DNA of 64,000 nt, taken from NCBI GenBank assembly GCA_034003745.1, contig JAVEYA010000003.1, positions 1 to 64,000 on the forward strand. Reading direction: 5' to 3'. The notes beneath the pieces are model-generated. The model worked only from the letters and a program-made list of their open reading frames with translations, had not been told where the DNA came from and searched no databases. The translations under genes and the position numbers were made by a program. This document shows positions 9,409-17,887 of this stretch, one piece after another. Each line of letters begins with the position of its first letter. Position 1 is the stretch's first letter. The DNA comes from JAVEYA01 sp034003745 (lineage in GTDB: Bacteria; Bacillota; Peptococcia; DRI-13; PHAD01).

Positions 9409-9897
9409 TCACCGTGACCTCTGCTGTTCCAACGCTGCATGAATCGCTTTGCTGATTTCTTCATATCCGGTGCACCGGCAAAGGTTGGATTGCAGCCATT
9501 CCCGGATTAAGGCTTCATCGGCGTCCGGGTGGATTTGCGTCAGCGCATGGCAGTTCATAATGAATCCCGAGGTGCAATAGCCGCATTGGAAGGCAAACTC
9601 CTGTACAAAGAGTTGTTGGATTGGCGTACCCTTTAGTCCTTCGATGGTGGTTATTTCATGCCCGCATGCTTCCACGGCCAGCATCAGGCAGGATTTGACC
9701 GGCTGACCGTCCACAAGTACCGTACAGGCGCCGCAATCGCCGTTTTTGCAGCCGGGTTTGGCGCCGGTTAAACCCATTTGATCGCGGAGGACATCCAAAA
9801 GCGTATGGGCAGGTCGGACTACAGCCATTCTTTTTTGCCCGTTAACCGTAAATTCCAACAGCTCTGTCCCTAGAAGTTTTTTTGGTTTTTTTAGCAT
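9409..9897 (-). CDS. Molybdenum hydroxylase, [2Fe-2S] subunit
   Basis: The 162-residue small subunit is of the xanthine dehydrogenase/CO dehydrogenase family. An N-terminal plant-type ferredoxin domain carries the first cluster ligands in GCKNGDCGACTVLVDG. A helical second domain carries the other cluster (FQCGYCTSGF and NLCRCTGYE). It passes electrons from the molybdenum centre to the FAD subunit. It is last in a three-gene minus-strand operon and overlaps the preceding gene by 7 nt. Confidence 0.95.
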   Translation of the reverse strand: MLKKPKKLLGTELLEFTVNGQKRMAVVRPAHTLLDVLRDQMGLTGAKPGCKNGDCGACTVLVDGQPVKSCLMLAVEACGHEITTIEGLKGTPIQQLFVQEFAFQCGYCTSGFIMNCHALTQIHPDADEALIREWLQSNLCRCTGYEEISKAIHAALEQQRSR

Positions 9898-10757
9898 AGA
9901 GACTCCGCTCCTTCCAAGCCTTCAAAGGCCTTTGACAGGGTATTCCCCAGGAGGGCCGTACGGTATGCCGCCGAACCCTCTAAATCATGTAAAATATCCG
10001 CCGGCAAAAGTTTTACCACTTTCTCTAATCTTTCCTGGGTCGGTCCGGTTTTATCATTCAAAGCGTTGTCTACGGAAGCCAAACGAAAAGGAAACGGGCA
10101 TAATCCGCTGAAGGCGGCGCGGATGAGCCCGTCTTTTTTTACAAAGGCGGAGGAAAGCAGCGGGTAGCCAATCTTGTTTTGGGGATAAGCAACATCGCCG
10201 TTGGCTGTTTTTTTCATACTATAAAAGGGCAGGCCGGTATACTTTTTCTCGACGATAAACTGCAGCAATAAATCGCCGCCCTTTAATTGCAGCGACTGGG
10301 TATAGATCTGGTTCAGGGGTTCTCTCCGGACCCCGTCGGCTCCCGCGATAACCACTTCGCAGTCGGAGACTAAAAGGGCTAATATCCCTTCGCGAAAGGG
10401 GAGCTGGGAGCAGATATTCCCACCCAAAGTAATTTTGTTGCGGATGGTATGATCGGCTACCCGCCCGCCGCATTGGCTGAGCAAGGGGAAAAAGTTAGCT
10501 TCCTGCAGTTGGGCCAAGGTTTTGGCCGCGCCTATAATCAGCCGGTCATTTTGGAATTCTAAGACAGCGCACTCGGGAATCCCTTTGATATCAATCAGGG
10601 CTTGGGGATGTAATTGGTAAAGGCTCGAAAAGCTAATGACCTCCGTTCCCCCGCCGTAATACAAAACGGTTTTTCCCTGGGAATGGAGGCTTTGATATAA
10701 GCTGAGCGCTTCTTGATAAGTGTCCGGCTTATAGTATTCGAAATCAAAAGGGATCAT
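9891..10757 (-). CDS. Molybdenum hydroxylase, FAD-binding subunit
   Basis: The 288-residue medium subunit has the family's FAD-binding motifs YYGGGTEV (near residue 36) and TLGGNICSQLPFREG (near 120), with a C-terminal CO-dehydrogenase-flavoprotein-like domain. It oxidises the Fe-S subunit and reduces the final acceptor. Its start overlaps the stop of the molybdenum subunit (ATGA, 10754-10757), so the two are translationally coupled. The acceptor is not evident from the sequence. Confidence 0.93.
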   Translation of the reverse strand: MIPFDFEYYKPDTYQEALSLYQSLHSQGKTVLYYGGGTEVISFSSLYQLHPQALIDIKGIPECAVLEFQNDRLIIGAAKTLAQLQEANFFPLLSQCGGRVADHTIRNKITLGGNICSQLPFREGILALLVSDCEVVIAGADGVRREPLNQIYTQSLQLKGGDLLLQFIVEKKYTGLPFYSMKKTANGDVAYPQNKIGYPLLSSAFVKKDGLIRAAFSGLCPFPFRLASVDNALNDKTGPTQERLEKVVKLLPADILHDLEGSAAYRTALLGNTLSKAFEGLEGAESLC

Positions 10758-13081
10758 TGCGGCCCTCCTTTTTTTGTACTCCAGATAGCTTCGGGTGTTA
10801 ACGGCGTGAAGTCAAGACTGACCTGGGCCGCTGTGGATAAGGCATTGGCCAGAGCGGCAGGGATACCAATGATCCCATGTTCGCCGATTCCCCGCATGCC
10901 ATAGGGGGCGTCCACCTGCGGCGTTTCCACAAAATCCACCAGGTATTCGGGCTGTTCCCCGAAGCGCATCAGGTGATAGGTCCTGAACTGGGGATTCATC
11001 CTGACCCCTCCGCTATCGTAGAGACTGGCCTCACGGCAGCCGTAACCCAAGCCCATGCACATGCCGCCGGTGATCAAGCCTCTGGCGTTCTGGGGATTGA
11101 TGATTTTCCCGGCATCGATCACCGTGGCTGCTTTCAGGATCCGATAGGTGTAATCCAGGGTATCCAGTTCAACCTCCACGGCTTGCGCCCCTACAGCCCA
11201 GGCCGGCCCCGTCTTGCCGGCGCCCGTTTCGGGGTTCATCGGGCTAAGATGGTGCATGATAAAATTACCCCGGCCGAGGATTTCTCCCCCGATGGCGTTG
11301 CCGTCCGGATATTCATAGCCGCAGGCAATGGTTTTAAAATCAACGTAAATAGCCGGGTCAGCCTTCAGAAAGACTTTCTCTCCACCCACTTCCAGCACTT
11401 CAGGGGGGCATTTTAAGACAATGGAGGCTATCCGGCAGAGTTGCTTGGCTGCATCCTCCGCCGCCTCCAGAACCGCGTTGCCGACCATGAATCCAGTCAT
11501 GCTGGCCGCGGTTTTCCAGTGCCAGGGGCTGGTCGAAGTGTTTACATCCATAACTACGTTGATTTTGTTGATGTCCATCCGAAGTTTTTCAGCCAGGAGC
11601 TGGGCCAGCGCCGTTTTTATACCCATTCCGATTTCTACCGCGCCAATATTCAGATTGACCGTACCGTCCTGGTTAAAAGTGATGAGGGCTCCGGCGGAGG
11701 CGTTGGTGGGCGTGCTGGAGGTTTTCCAAAAACAGCTGATTCCTTTGGCCCGGACTTTATGGGGGCCGGTTTCGATCCGGAGCCCTTCCTCCCATTTGAT
11801 CAGTTCCTGCAAGCGGTCCAGGCATGCCGTAAGATTCCCGGTGTTGCTGGCATTCAGCCGGACGCCCGTAGCGCTATACTGCCCGGGCTTAATAAGATTG
11901 CGGCGCCTTAATTCCAGCGGGTCCATTCCCAGGCTGTAGGCCAGCTTATCCATGGCCCGTTCCAGGGCAAACGTATGGGAAAGGCGGCCAAAGCTGCGGA
12001 AAGCCGTAACATAAGTATGATTCGTATAAATGCAATAAGAATCGCCATGGATGTTTTCGATATTGTACGGTCCGGCGCAGTCGGCGGCAATGGCGCGCGC
12101 CATTTTGACACCGGAGTCGGTGTAAGCGCCGGTATCCACCCAGCAGGAGATTTCCAGCGCTTTGATCATTCCGTCCCGGGTGGCCCCCAGCTTAACGCAG
12201 GCTTCCAGACCGAGATGCCCCGGGGAGGAAGTGAAATCCTGTTCCCGGGATTCTTCCAGTTTGACCGGCTGCCCATGGACAGCCTGGCTGGCCAATACAG
12301 CCAGGATTTCCAGCTGGGGCGTTGTTTTGCCGCCAAAACCACCGCCGACCAAGGGAACCTGGACAGTGACCCTGCTTTCATTCAGACCAAAATAACTGCT
12401 GATTTCTTTTTTTACATCATAAGGGCCTTGGGAAGAGGTATGAATGAATACGGCGCCGTCCGGTTTGATCTCCGCCCGGACGTTGCGCGGCTCCATAGCG
12501 GCGTGGACAGAGGGGGGGAGGGTTGCCCGTGATTCAATGACGGTTTCGCTTTCCGACCACCCCCGGGCCATATCGCCTTTGCGTATCTTGATCTGGTTGG
12601 CAATATTACTTCCCGATTGAACAAAGATGTCGTTGGGTTTGAGGGGCTGGTAAAAAGCAAGTCCTTCATGGAGAAGGGCTTTTTTTTCCAGCGCTTCCGT
12701 GATTGAATTTACCGGAGGAAGGGGTTCATAGGTTACCTTGACCATTCCGGCCGCTTCTTTGGCCTGCACCGGACTGTTGGCTACGACAATAGCTACAGGC
12801 TCTCCGAAATATCTTACCCGGTCAGCGGCCAAGGGCGGGCGGTCTTCCAAAGCCGGTCCCGTCAGACGGGCCGCACTGTCTCCAGTCACAACCGCCAGGA
12901 CCCCGGGCATGCTTAAAGAGAGAGATTTGTCGATTCCTTTGATCAGGGCGTGACCGTATATGCTGGTGACCAGCCAGGCATATAGTTGTCCGGTTTCATT
13001 ATAATCGGCGTTATACTTGGCTGCGCCGGTAACTTTATACCAGGATTCTTTTTTCGGTATGCTTCTTCCAACAACAAGCAT
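10754..13081 (-). CDS. Molybdenum hydroxylase, molybdopterin-binding catalytic subunit
   Basis: The protein is 775 residues from the second ATG (13081), which lies 7 nt after GGAGG; the first ATG (13087) is too close. The N-terminal a/b-hammerhead domain contains KVTGAAKY. The cofactor domain contains VGGGFGGK, AMEPRNV, and the C-terminal GIGEHG with the predicted catalytic Glu. In place of the CO dehydrogenase active-site loop it has FRSFGRL, so this is a hydroxylase of the xanthine/purine/nicotinate/aldehyde group. The purine permease and phosphoribosyltransferase 4-6 kb away favour a purine substrate, but this is inference. Three-subunit organisation L-M-S is typical of clostridial enzymes. 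Confidence 0.93.
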   Translation of the reverse strand: MLVVGRSIPKKESWYKVTGAAKYNADYNETGQLYAWLVTSIYGHALIKGIDKSLSLSMPGVLAVVTGDSAARLTGPALEDRPPLAADRVRYFGEPVAIVVANSPVQAKEAAGMVKVTYEPLPPVNSITEALEKKALLHEGLAFYQPLKPNDIFVQSGSNIANQIKIRKGDMARGWSESETVIESRATLPPSVHAAMEPRNVRAEIKPDGAVFIHTSSQGPYDVKKEISSYFGLNESRVTVQVPLVGGGFGGKTTPQLEILAVLASQAVHGQPVKLEESREQDFTSSPGHLGLEACVKLGATRDGMIKALEISCWVDTGAYTDSGVKMARAIAADCAGPYNIENIHGDSYCIYTNHTYVTAFRSFGRLSHTFALERAMDKLAYSLGMDPLELRRRNLIKPGQYSATGVRLNASNTGNLTACLDRLQELIKWEEGLRIETGPHKVRAKGISCFWKTSSTPTNASAGALITFNQDGTVNLNIGAVEIGMGIKTALAQLLAEKLRMDINKINVVMDVNTSTSPWHWKTAASMTGFMVGNAVLEAAEDAAKQLCRIASIVLKCPPEVLEVGGEKVFLKADPAIYVDFKTIACGYEYPDGNAIGGEILGRGNFIMHHLSPMNPETGAGKTGPAWAVGAQAVEVELDTLDYTYRILKAATVIDAGKIINPQNARGLITGGMCMGLGYGCREASLYDSGGVRMNPQFRTYHLMRFGEQPEYLVDFVETPQVDAPYGMRGIGEHGIIGIPAALANALSTAAQVSLDFTPLTPEAIWSTKKGGPQ

Positions 13082-13257
13082 CTTCATACCTCCGAGCTTA
13101 CTGCAAGCAATTAAATTTTATTCCTTAGACCCTTATTTTCACCAATCTCCAGAAGATAATTCCTCTGTTCAACTAAACAATCAAATTTTTTATACAATGA
13201 GCCCTCGGCTATAAACGGTTTTGCCCGCAGTCTTTATAGGATTGCTTAAACCAAAAA

Positions 13258-13310
13258 TAAAAGACGTTTCCTGAAGTCTTGGCATTAGACTGGGGAAACG
13301 TCTTTTTTAT
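13258..13310 (+). terminator. Terminator-like hairpin in a divergent region
   Basis: AAGACGTTTCC (13261-13271) pairs with GGAAACGTCTT (13294-13304). An inner AGTCT/AGACT stem and a T6 tail are present on the plus strand, and a weaker T tail on the minus strand. It lies upstream of both flanking genes, so it does not end a visible transcript. Confidence 0.6.
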
Positions 13311-13324
13311 TCTGTAAAAACTTC

Positions 13325-13353
13325 TTTACAAATTGTCTGCAGCGTATTATATT
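13325..13353 (+). promoter_or_regulatory. Promoter of the metal-sensor/ATPase operon
   Basis: TTTACA (13325-13330), a 17-nt spacer and TATATT (13348-13353). Confidence 0.7.
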
Positions 13354-13364
13354 AAAATCAGAAC

Positions 13365-13384
13365 ACATGAGCAATTATTCATAT
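13365..13384 (+). promoter_or_regulatory. Candidate ArsR/SmtB-family operator
   Basis: CATGAGCAATTATTCATAT has the TGA(A/G)-N6-TTCA inverted repeat seen in CzrA/SmtB/CadC operators. It lies just downstream of the -10 and before the ribosome binding site, placed for autorepression. Confidence 0.6.
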
Positions 13385-13399
13385 AAGGAGTATAATATT

Positions 13400-13804
13400 A
13401 TGATGGATGATCTGAAAATACCGGGCGAAAATATGGCCCCAGCTGCGGTAGAAACGGTGGAAGTGTGTGTCGAAAAATGCGTCAACAGCGAGCATGTCCG
13501 GGAGGTCAAGGCCAACAGTCTTAGCCCGGAGGAGGTCTTAGGCCTTTCCGAAGTGTTTAAGGCTATGGGCGACGCTACCCGTATACGCATCCTGCACGCC
13601 TTGTCGCAGCAAGAATTATGCGTCTGTGAGCTGGAAGAGACGCTGGAGATGTCCCAATCCTCCATCTCCCACCAGCTGAGAGTGCTCAGAAACTTGCGCC
13701 TGGTCAAATTCAGGAAGGACGGGAAGAATGTCTTTTATTCTTTAGATGATGAGCATATCCTTAACTTCTTTATCCAGGGACTGGCCCATATCAGGCATGA
13801 TTAA
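13400..13804 (+). CDS. ArsR/SmtB-family metal sensor, CadC-like
   Basis: The protein is 134 residues from ATG 13400, 9 nt after AAGGAG; the upstream GTG-type start is not needed. It is a winged-helix repressor that leaves DNA on binding metal. Two metal sites can be read: a thiolate site from the N-terminal VCVEKC cysteines plus ELCVCEL in the recognition region, as in CadC for Cd/Pb/Zn, and a C-terminal alpha-5 site with D-x-H and H-x2-H at SmtB/CzrA spacing (DEH...AHIRH). The neighbouring export ATPase and the operator upstream make a metal-efflux operon. Confidence 0.93.
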   Translation: MMDDLKIPGENMAPAAVETVEVCVEKCVNSEHVREVKANSLSPEEVLGLSEVFKAMGDATRIRILHALSQQELCVCELEETLEMSQSSISHQLRVLRNLRLVKFRKDGKNVFYSLDDEHILNFFIQGLAHIRHD

Positions 13805-13840
13805 ACTAGAAAAACGGAAATAGAGTAAGGAGCAAGTGAA

Positions 13841-15814
13841 ATGACAGAACATGCTGAACATACCCAACATGAACACCCTGAAACGGTACAGACCGGACAT
13901 GCTCACGAAGGCTGCTGTGAGCACTGCGCAACTAAGCTGCAGGGTATAACGGAAGAACATGAACACGAACACAAAGCGAGCCCGCTAATTAAATTAGGCA
14001 CAGGGGCGATTCTTTATCTGGCGGCTATTTTTGCCCCGCTGCCTGCCGGTCTGGTTTTGCCGCTTTTTCTGATCGCCTATTTATTAATCGGAGGCGATAT
14101 TCTGCTCCGTGCCATAAAAAATATCCGGCGCGGTCAGATCTTTGATGAAAATTTCCTGATGACCATCGCTACCGTGGGAGCTTTTGGCATCGGCCAGTAT
14201 GCGGAAGGCGTGGCGGTCATGCTCTTTTATCAGATCGGCGAAACATTTCAGGATCATGCCGTGGACCGCTCCCGCCGTTCTATCCGCGCTTTGATGGATA
14301 TCCGCCCGGATTACGCCAACCTGAAAACAGGAGAGCAAGTATCCACGGTTCGTGCGGAGGAGGTCCAGGCCGGGGATATAATCCTGGTAAAGCCGGGAGA
14401 ACGGGTGCCGCTGGACGGAACAATAATAGAGGGAACTTCCATGGTGGATACCTCCGCCCTGACCGGCGAAGCGGTACCGCGCCGGGTTGAGGCCGGGGAC
14501 GCGGTTTTAAGCGGTTCCATCAATACCAGCGGGCTGCTGCAGGTAAAAGTCAGTAAGATTTTTTGTGAATCCACCGTAGCGAAAATATTGGAGCTGGTGG
14601 AAAAAGCCGCGGCGAAGAAAGCGCCGATGGAGAATTTTATCACGAAATTTGCTAAGTATTATACGCCCGCTGTGGTTATTACTGCCGCGGCGCTGGCTGT
14701 CCTGCCGCCCCTTTTGACCGGCGGAAGTTTCTCGGCGTGGTTTTACCGGGCCCTGATCTTTCTGGTTGTCTCCTGCCCGTGCGCACTGGTAATATCCATT
14801 CCCTTAAGCTTTTTTGGCGGTATCGGCGGCGCCTCCAGGAACGGCATCCTGGTCAAAGGCGGAAATTACCTCGAAGCGCTGAATAAAGTGGATACGGTTG
14901 TCTTTGATAAGACAGGGACGCTGACCAAGGGGGTTTTCAGGGTTACCGCCCTGCACCCGGCCGGCGAATTCAGCCCGGACCGGCTGTTGGAGTATGCCGC
15001 CCTGGCCGAGTATTATTCCGGGCATCCTATCGCCAAATCCATTCTGGAGGCTTATCAGGAATCCGCAGCAAAAGGGATGAATGCCGCTGAGATCGAATCC
15101 TATGAGGAAAAAGCAGGTTATGGCGTCACGGCTGTTATTGCCGGAAAAAGCGTCCTGGCGGGCAGCCTGAAGTTGATGCAGCAGGCGGGTATCCCTGCAG
15201 ATAATGTGCCCGCTTTTACCGGAACGGTGGTGCATCTTGCGGTAGGCGGCGCCTATGCGGGATATCTGCAAATCTCCGATGAGATAAAAGAAGACAGCCC
15301 AAAGGCTGTTGAGGAACTTAAAGCAGCAGGTGTACGCAAACTGTATATGCTGACCGGGGATAGCAAGGTTACTGCCCGGGAGGTCAGCGAGAAACTGCAG
15401 CTGGATGACTATTTCAGTGAGCTTTTGCCTCACGAAAAAGTGGAACAGCTCGAAGAGCTGTACCGGCAAAAAGAAAGAGGTTCCCTGGTCTTTGTCGGCG
15501 ATGGCATCAATGACGCGCCGGTATTGGCGCGGGCTGACGTGGGCGTGGCGATGGGGCTGGGTTCGGATGCGGCCATCGAGGCGGCCGACGTAGTCCTGAT
15601 GACGGATGAGCCTTCCAAGCTGGCGCAGGCAATTAAAGTCGCTCGGAAGACCAACGCCATCGTCTGGCAGAATATTATCTTCTCCCTGGCCGTCAAAGGC
15701 GTCGTGCTCATCCTGGGCGCCGGCGGGCTGGCTACTATCTGGGAAGCTGTCTTCGCCGACGTGGGTGTGGCGCTTTTAGCCATCCTAAACGCTATGCGGG
15801 TAATGCGCAGTTAG
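13841..15814 (+). CDS. cadA: Heavy-metal P1B-type ATPase (Cd/Zn/Pb exporter type)
   Basis: The protein is 657 residues with TAAGGAG upstream. It exports a divalent metal at the cost of ATP. P-type motifs are in order: TGEAVPR (actuator), SCPCALVISIP in the metal-binding membrane helix, DKTGTLTKG with the phosphorylated Asp, SGHPIAKS, and GDGINDAPVLARADVG. The CPC motif fits a P1B-2 (Zn/Cd/Pb) pump. The N-terminus lacks a full GMTCxxC domain. Instead it has about 50 residues rich in His plus CCEHC, probably a soft-metal-binding tail. It is in one operon with the CadC-like sensor. Confidence 0.93.
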   Translation: MTEHAEHTQHEHPETVQTGHAHEGCCEHCATKLQGITEEHEHEHKASPLIKLGTGAILYLAAIFAPLPAGLVLPLFLIAYLLIGGDILLRAIKNIRRGQIFDENFLMTIATVGAFGIGQYAEGVAVMLFYQIGETFQDHAVDRSRRSIRALMDIRPDYANLKTGEQVSTVRAEEVQAGDIILVKPGERVPLDGTIIEGTSMVDTSALTGEAVPRRVEAGDAVLSGSINTSGLLQVKVSKIFCESTVAKILELVEKAAAKKAPMENFITKFAKYYTPAVVITAAALAVLPPLLTGGSFSAWFYRALIFLVVSCPCALVISIPLSFFGGIGGASRNGILVKGGNYLEALNKVDTVVFDKTGTLTKGVFRVTALHPAGEFSPDRLLEYAALAEYYSGHPIAKSILEAYQESAAKGMNAAEIESYEEKAGYGVTAVIAGKSVLAGSLKLMQQAGIPADNVPAFTGTVVHLAVGGAYAGYLQISDEIKEDSPKAVEELKAAGVRKLYMLTGDSKVTAREVSEKLQLDDYFSELLPHEKVEQLEELYRQKERGSLVFVGDGINDAPVLARADVGVAMGLGSDAAIEAADVVLMTDEPSKLAQAIKVARKTNAIVWQNIIFSLAVKGVVLILGAGGLATIWEAVFADVGVALLAILNAMRVMRS

Positions 15815-16134
15815 TGTATGCCGTCAATGCGGCAGGCCAGGGATTGCCCGCTAAGGGCTTCAGAGATTATATCCGCGTAATCCTTTTCATTTTTCCTCAG
15901 CCACAGATTGGCATAGGAGCAGCTGGCTGCAGCTTTTAGTCCTTTTTCCCGCAAGTGATTAGCCACAACCGTCATCATTTTATCCGCTACGCCTTGTCCC
16001 CGGAGCAGGGGATTCACGTAAGTATGATCGATATCGACCGCTCCATTGTCTGTATACACATAGGTAGTTTCCGCCATTACTTCACCTTTTTCGTTTGTCC
16101 CGATGATGCGTCCGTCTGCAAATGTCCAGTTCAT
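15811..16134 (-). CDS. Small GCN5-related N-acetyltransferase (YjdJ/Gtn-like)
   Basis: The protein is 107 residues from ATG 16134, behind a GGAGAG site; a longer in-frame reading to 16182 is less likely. It matches the short GNAT-fold family with the acetyl-CoA-binding loop VNPLLRGQGVADKMM and a later CSYANLWLRKN segment. The usual order of elements is ETTYVY...DIDHTYVNP. The substrate is unknown. Its stop codon overlaps that of the convergent metal ATPase (TTAG). Confidence 0.85.
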   Translation of the reverse strand: MNWTFADGRIIGTNEKGEVMAETTYVYTDNGAVDIDHTYVNPLLRGQGVADKMMTVVANHLREKGLKAAASCSYANLWLRKNEKDYADIISEALSGQSLACRIDGIH

Positions 16135-16282
16135 AGGCCACTCTCCTGTCTTTTCTTTAATAGTATGTCTGTATTTTAACAAAAAAGGGGTTGTGTCAGA
16201 AGGCTCTAAACAAAAAGAATAAAAAGCAAGCGAAAACGGGTGAAACCGTATTACCCGCTGCCGGTACAGAGACCGGGTTATC

Positions 16283-17230
16283 TCAGGACGATGAGGAATT
16301 AAAGAGCGCCCGCAAGGTCAGATACACCAGAAGTATAATGACCAGTACCAAGAAGCCCAGGAGCGGGAAGAACAGAATCTTATAAAAGACGTGTCCGCTT
16401 TGTTTGTACATCATCGCTGTGGCTAAAGTTACGGCGGCTAGCGGAAAGGTATAGGCCCACCAGGACATGAAGAATTTTAATTTTAAAAAAAGATCTATCT
16501 GGGTAAGCAGCAAAATGAGCATGAAAAGGGCAAAAAAATAAAGGAGCCTGGTGAAATTATCAATACCGCCGTTTAATACGGTATAAGAAACGGAACCGAC
16601 CGCAGGCGGCGCAATGAGGATAAATAATGTCGGCGTTATCTGTTCGGATAAAGGCGCATGAAAGAATATCCGATACAAGAAAATTGTAAAGAGGGCAAAC
16701 CAAAAGAAGATGCCGATGCTGAAAAAGAACCAAATGAATTCAAGGCTGAAATGACGTGCGCCGGCGATGGGAATAATGATGTTGCCCACAACGGGAATGA
16801 ACCAGGACGGATTAAAATGGGACAGTTTAATATTGGTTCGGCGGGTCCATACTGAAAGGATGGTCAGGGTGAGCAAGAAATGCAAGGATGTGCCGGTGGA
16901 CCAGAGCACTTTGGATATAGTCGGATTGATTTCCAGCAAAGCGGTGCTGATTAATACCAGGTTGATTGTGAACGCAGGAAAAAAATTGAGCAGGACCGGA
17001 TGATTTATCTCCTCAAGCACGGCTGACCGATGGTGGAGAATCTTCATGAAATATAAACCGGACAGATAGAAGAAGAGGAGAATAACGGCATATAAAAGGC
17101 CGCTGCTGATATTCCTGTTCATTTGCAGGATTTCTTCACAGTTTTGCAGGGCAAAGACAAGTCCGCTAAGACCCAAAATTACAGAAAAACAAGAAATGGG
17201 TAAGTATTGCAGAGTAAGTTTCGTTTTCAT
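16283..17230 (-). CDS. TDT/SLAC1-family transporter (tellurite resistance/C4-dicarboxylate type)
   Basis: The 315-residue product has about ten membrane segments in the five-hairpin pattern of the TehA/SLAC1 fold. Family signatures NPSWFIPVVGNIIIP (near residue 150) and SWWAYTFPLAA (near 265) are present. Members are anion channels or exporters for malate, sulfite or related ions. The substrate here is unknown. AAGGGG precedes the ATG. A terminator from the upstream phosphoribosyltransferase lies just before it. Confidence 0.85.
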   Translation of the reverse strand: MKTKLTLQYLPISCFSVILGLSGLVFALQNCEEILQMNRNISSGLLYAVILLFFYLSGLYFMKILHHRSAVLEEINHPVLLNFFPAFTINLVLISTALLEINPTISKVLWSTGTSLHFLLTLTILSVWTRRTNIKLSHFNPSWFIPVVGNIIIPIAGARHFSLEFIWFFFSIGIFFWFALFTIFLYRIFFHAPLSEQITPTLFILIAPPAVGSVSYTVLNGGIDNFTRLLYFFALFMLILLLTQIDLFLKLKFFMSWWAYTFPLAAVTLATAMMYKQSGHVFYKILFFPLLGFLVLVIILLVYLTLRALFNSSSS

Positions 17231-17246
17231 AGATAAACCCCTTAAA

Positions 17247-17281
17247 GAGAGCTGAGACCACCTTAAGCGGTCTCAGCTCTT
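17247..17281 (-). terminator. Terminator after the phosphoribosyltransferase gene
   Basis: AGAGCTGAGACC pairs perfectly with GGTCTCAGCTCT around a short loop, with a CTTT tail on the minus strand. Confidence 0.7.
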
Positions 17282-17285
17282 CTTT

Positions 17286-17840
17286 CTATCCTTTGATCGT
17301 TCCGTCCGCGTTGAAGAGCGGAAGTTTCTCCAGGAAGATGATATCCTCCCTGTCCGCTGCCTCGCCTTCGGCCAGGACGGCCATCCGGCCGGCTATCCGG
17401 CCCCCGGCCATGGTTACCAGTTTCTCCAATGCGTTGATGGATTGACCTGTAGAAATGACGTCATCCACCAGCAGCATGTTTTTGCCCCGAATCATTTCGG
17501 CTTCGGACTGGTCCAGATAGAGACGCTGCGTATGGGCTGTGGTGATGGAATTGACCTCCGTGGCAAAGATGCCGCTCATATAGAGCTTGGGCGACTTGCG
17601 GGCGATGAAGTATCTCATTTTTCCGCTTCGGCGCGCCATCTCATAAGCCAGCGGGATACTTTTAGCTTCCGGCGTAATCAGGTAATCGTACTCCGGGGCC
17701 AATTCCAGTAAAGCTTTGGCACAGGCTTCGGTCACCTCCACATCGCCGAAAACAGAGAATCCGGCGATATATAAATCGTCCTTGACCTGGCAAATAGGCA
17801 ATTTCCGGAGCAGTCCGGCCACGGTAAGTGAATAATGCAT
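17286..17840 (-). CDS. Purine phosphoribosyltransferase (adenine PRTase-like)
   Basis: The 184-residue type I phosphoribosyltransferase has the PRPP-binding motif LLVDDVISTGQS (near residue 126). A flexible-loop region follows SPKLYMSG. It transfers phosphoribose from PRPP to a free purine base. General length and N-terminus are closest to Apt, but xanthine- or hypoxanthine-type activity cannot be excluded. It is directly downstream of a purine permease gene (48 nt), a common uptake-and-salvage pairing. Confidence 0.85.
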   Translation of the reverse strand: MHYSLTVAGLLRKLPICQVKDDLYIAGFSVFGDVEVTEACAKALLELAPEYDYLITPEAKSIPLAYEMARRSGKMRYFIARKSPKLYMSGIFATEVNSITTAHTQRLYLDQSEAEMIRGKNMLLVDDVISTGQSINALEKLVTMAGGRIAGRMAVLAEGEAADREDIIFLEKLPLFNADGTIKG

Positions 17841-17887
17841 TTAACCAAATCCTTTTGTTTATTTTAAGGTTGATGTCAATGGGCTGC

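Larger units (their letters stand above)
13082..13399. other. Divergent regulatory region between hydroxylase operon and cad genes
   Basis: The region is A/T-rich. It contains a terminator-like hairpin (13258-13310), a plus-strand promoter (13325-13353) and an ArsR-type operator (13365-13384). I see no gene in it. Confidence 0.7.

Noticed and set aside
16191..16385. Small plus-strand open frame
   Set aside because: It overlaps the 3' end of the TDT transporter gene on the opposite strand and has no binding site or family resemblance.
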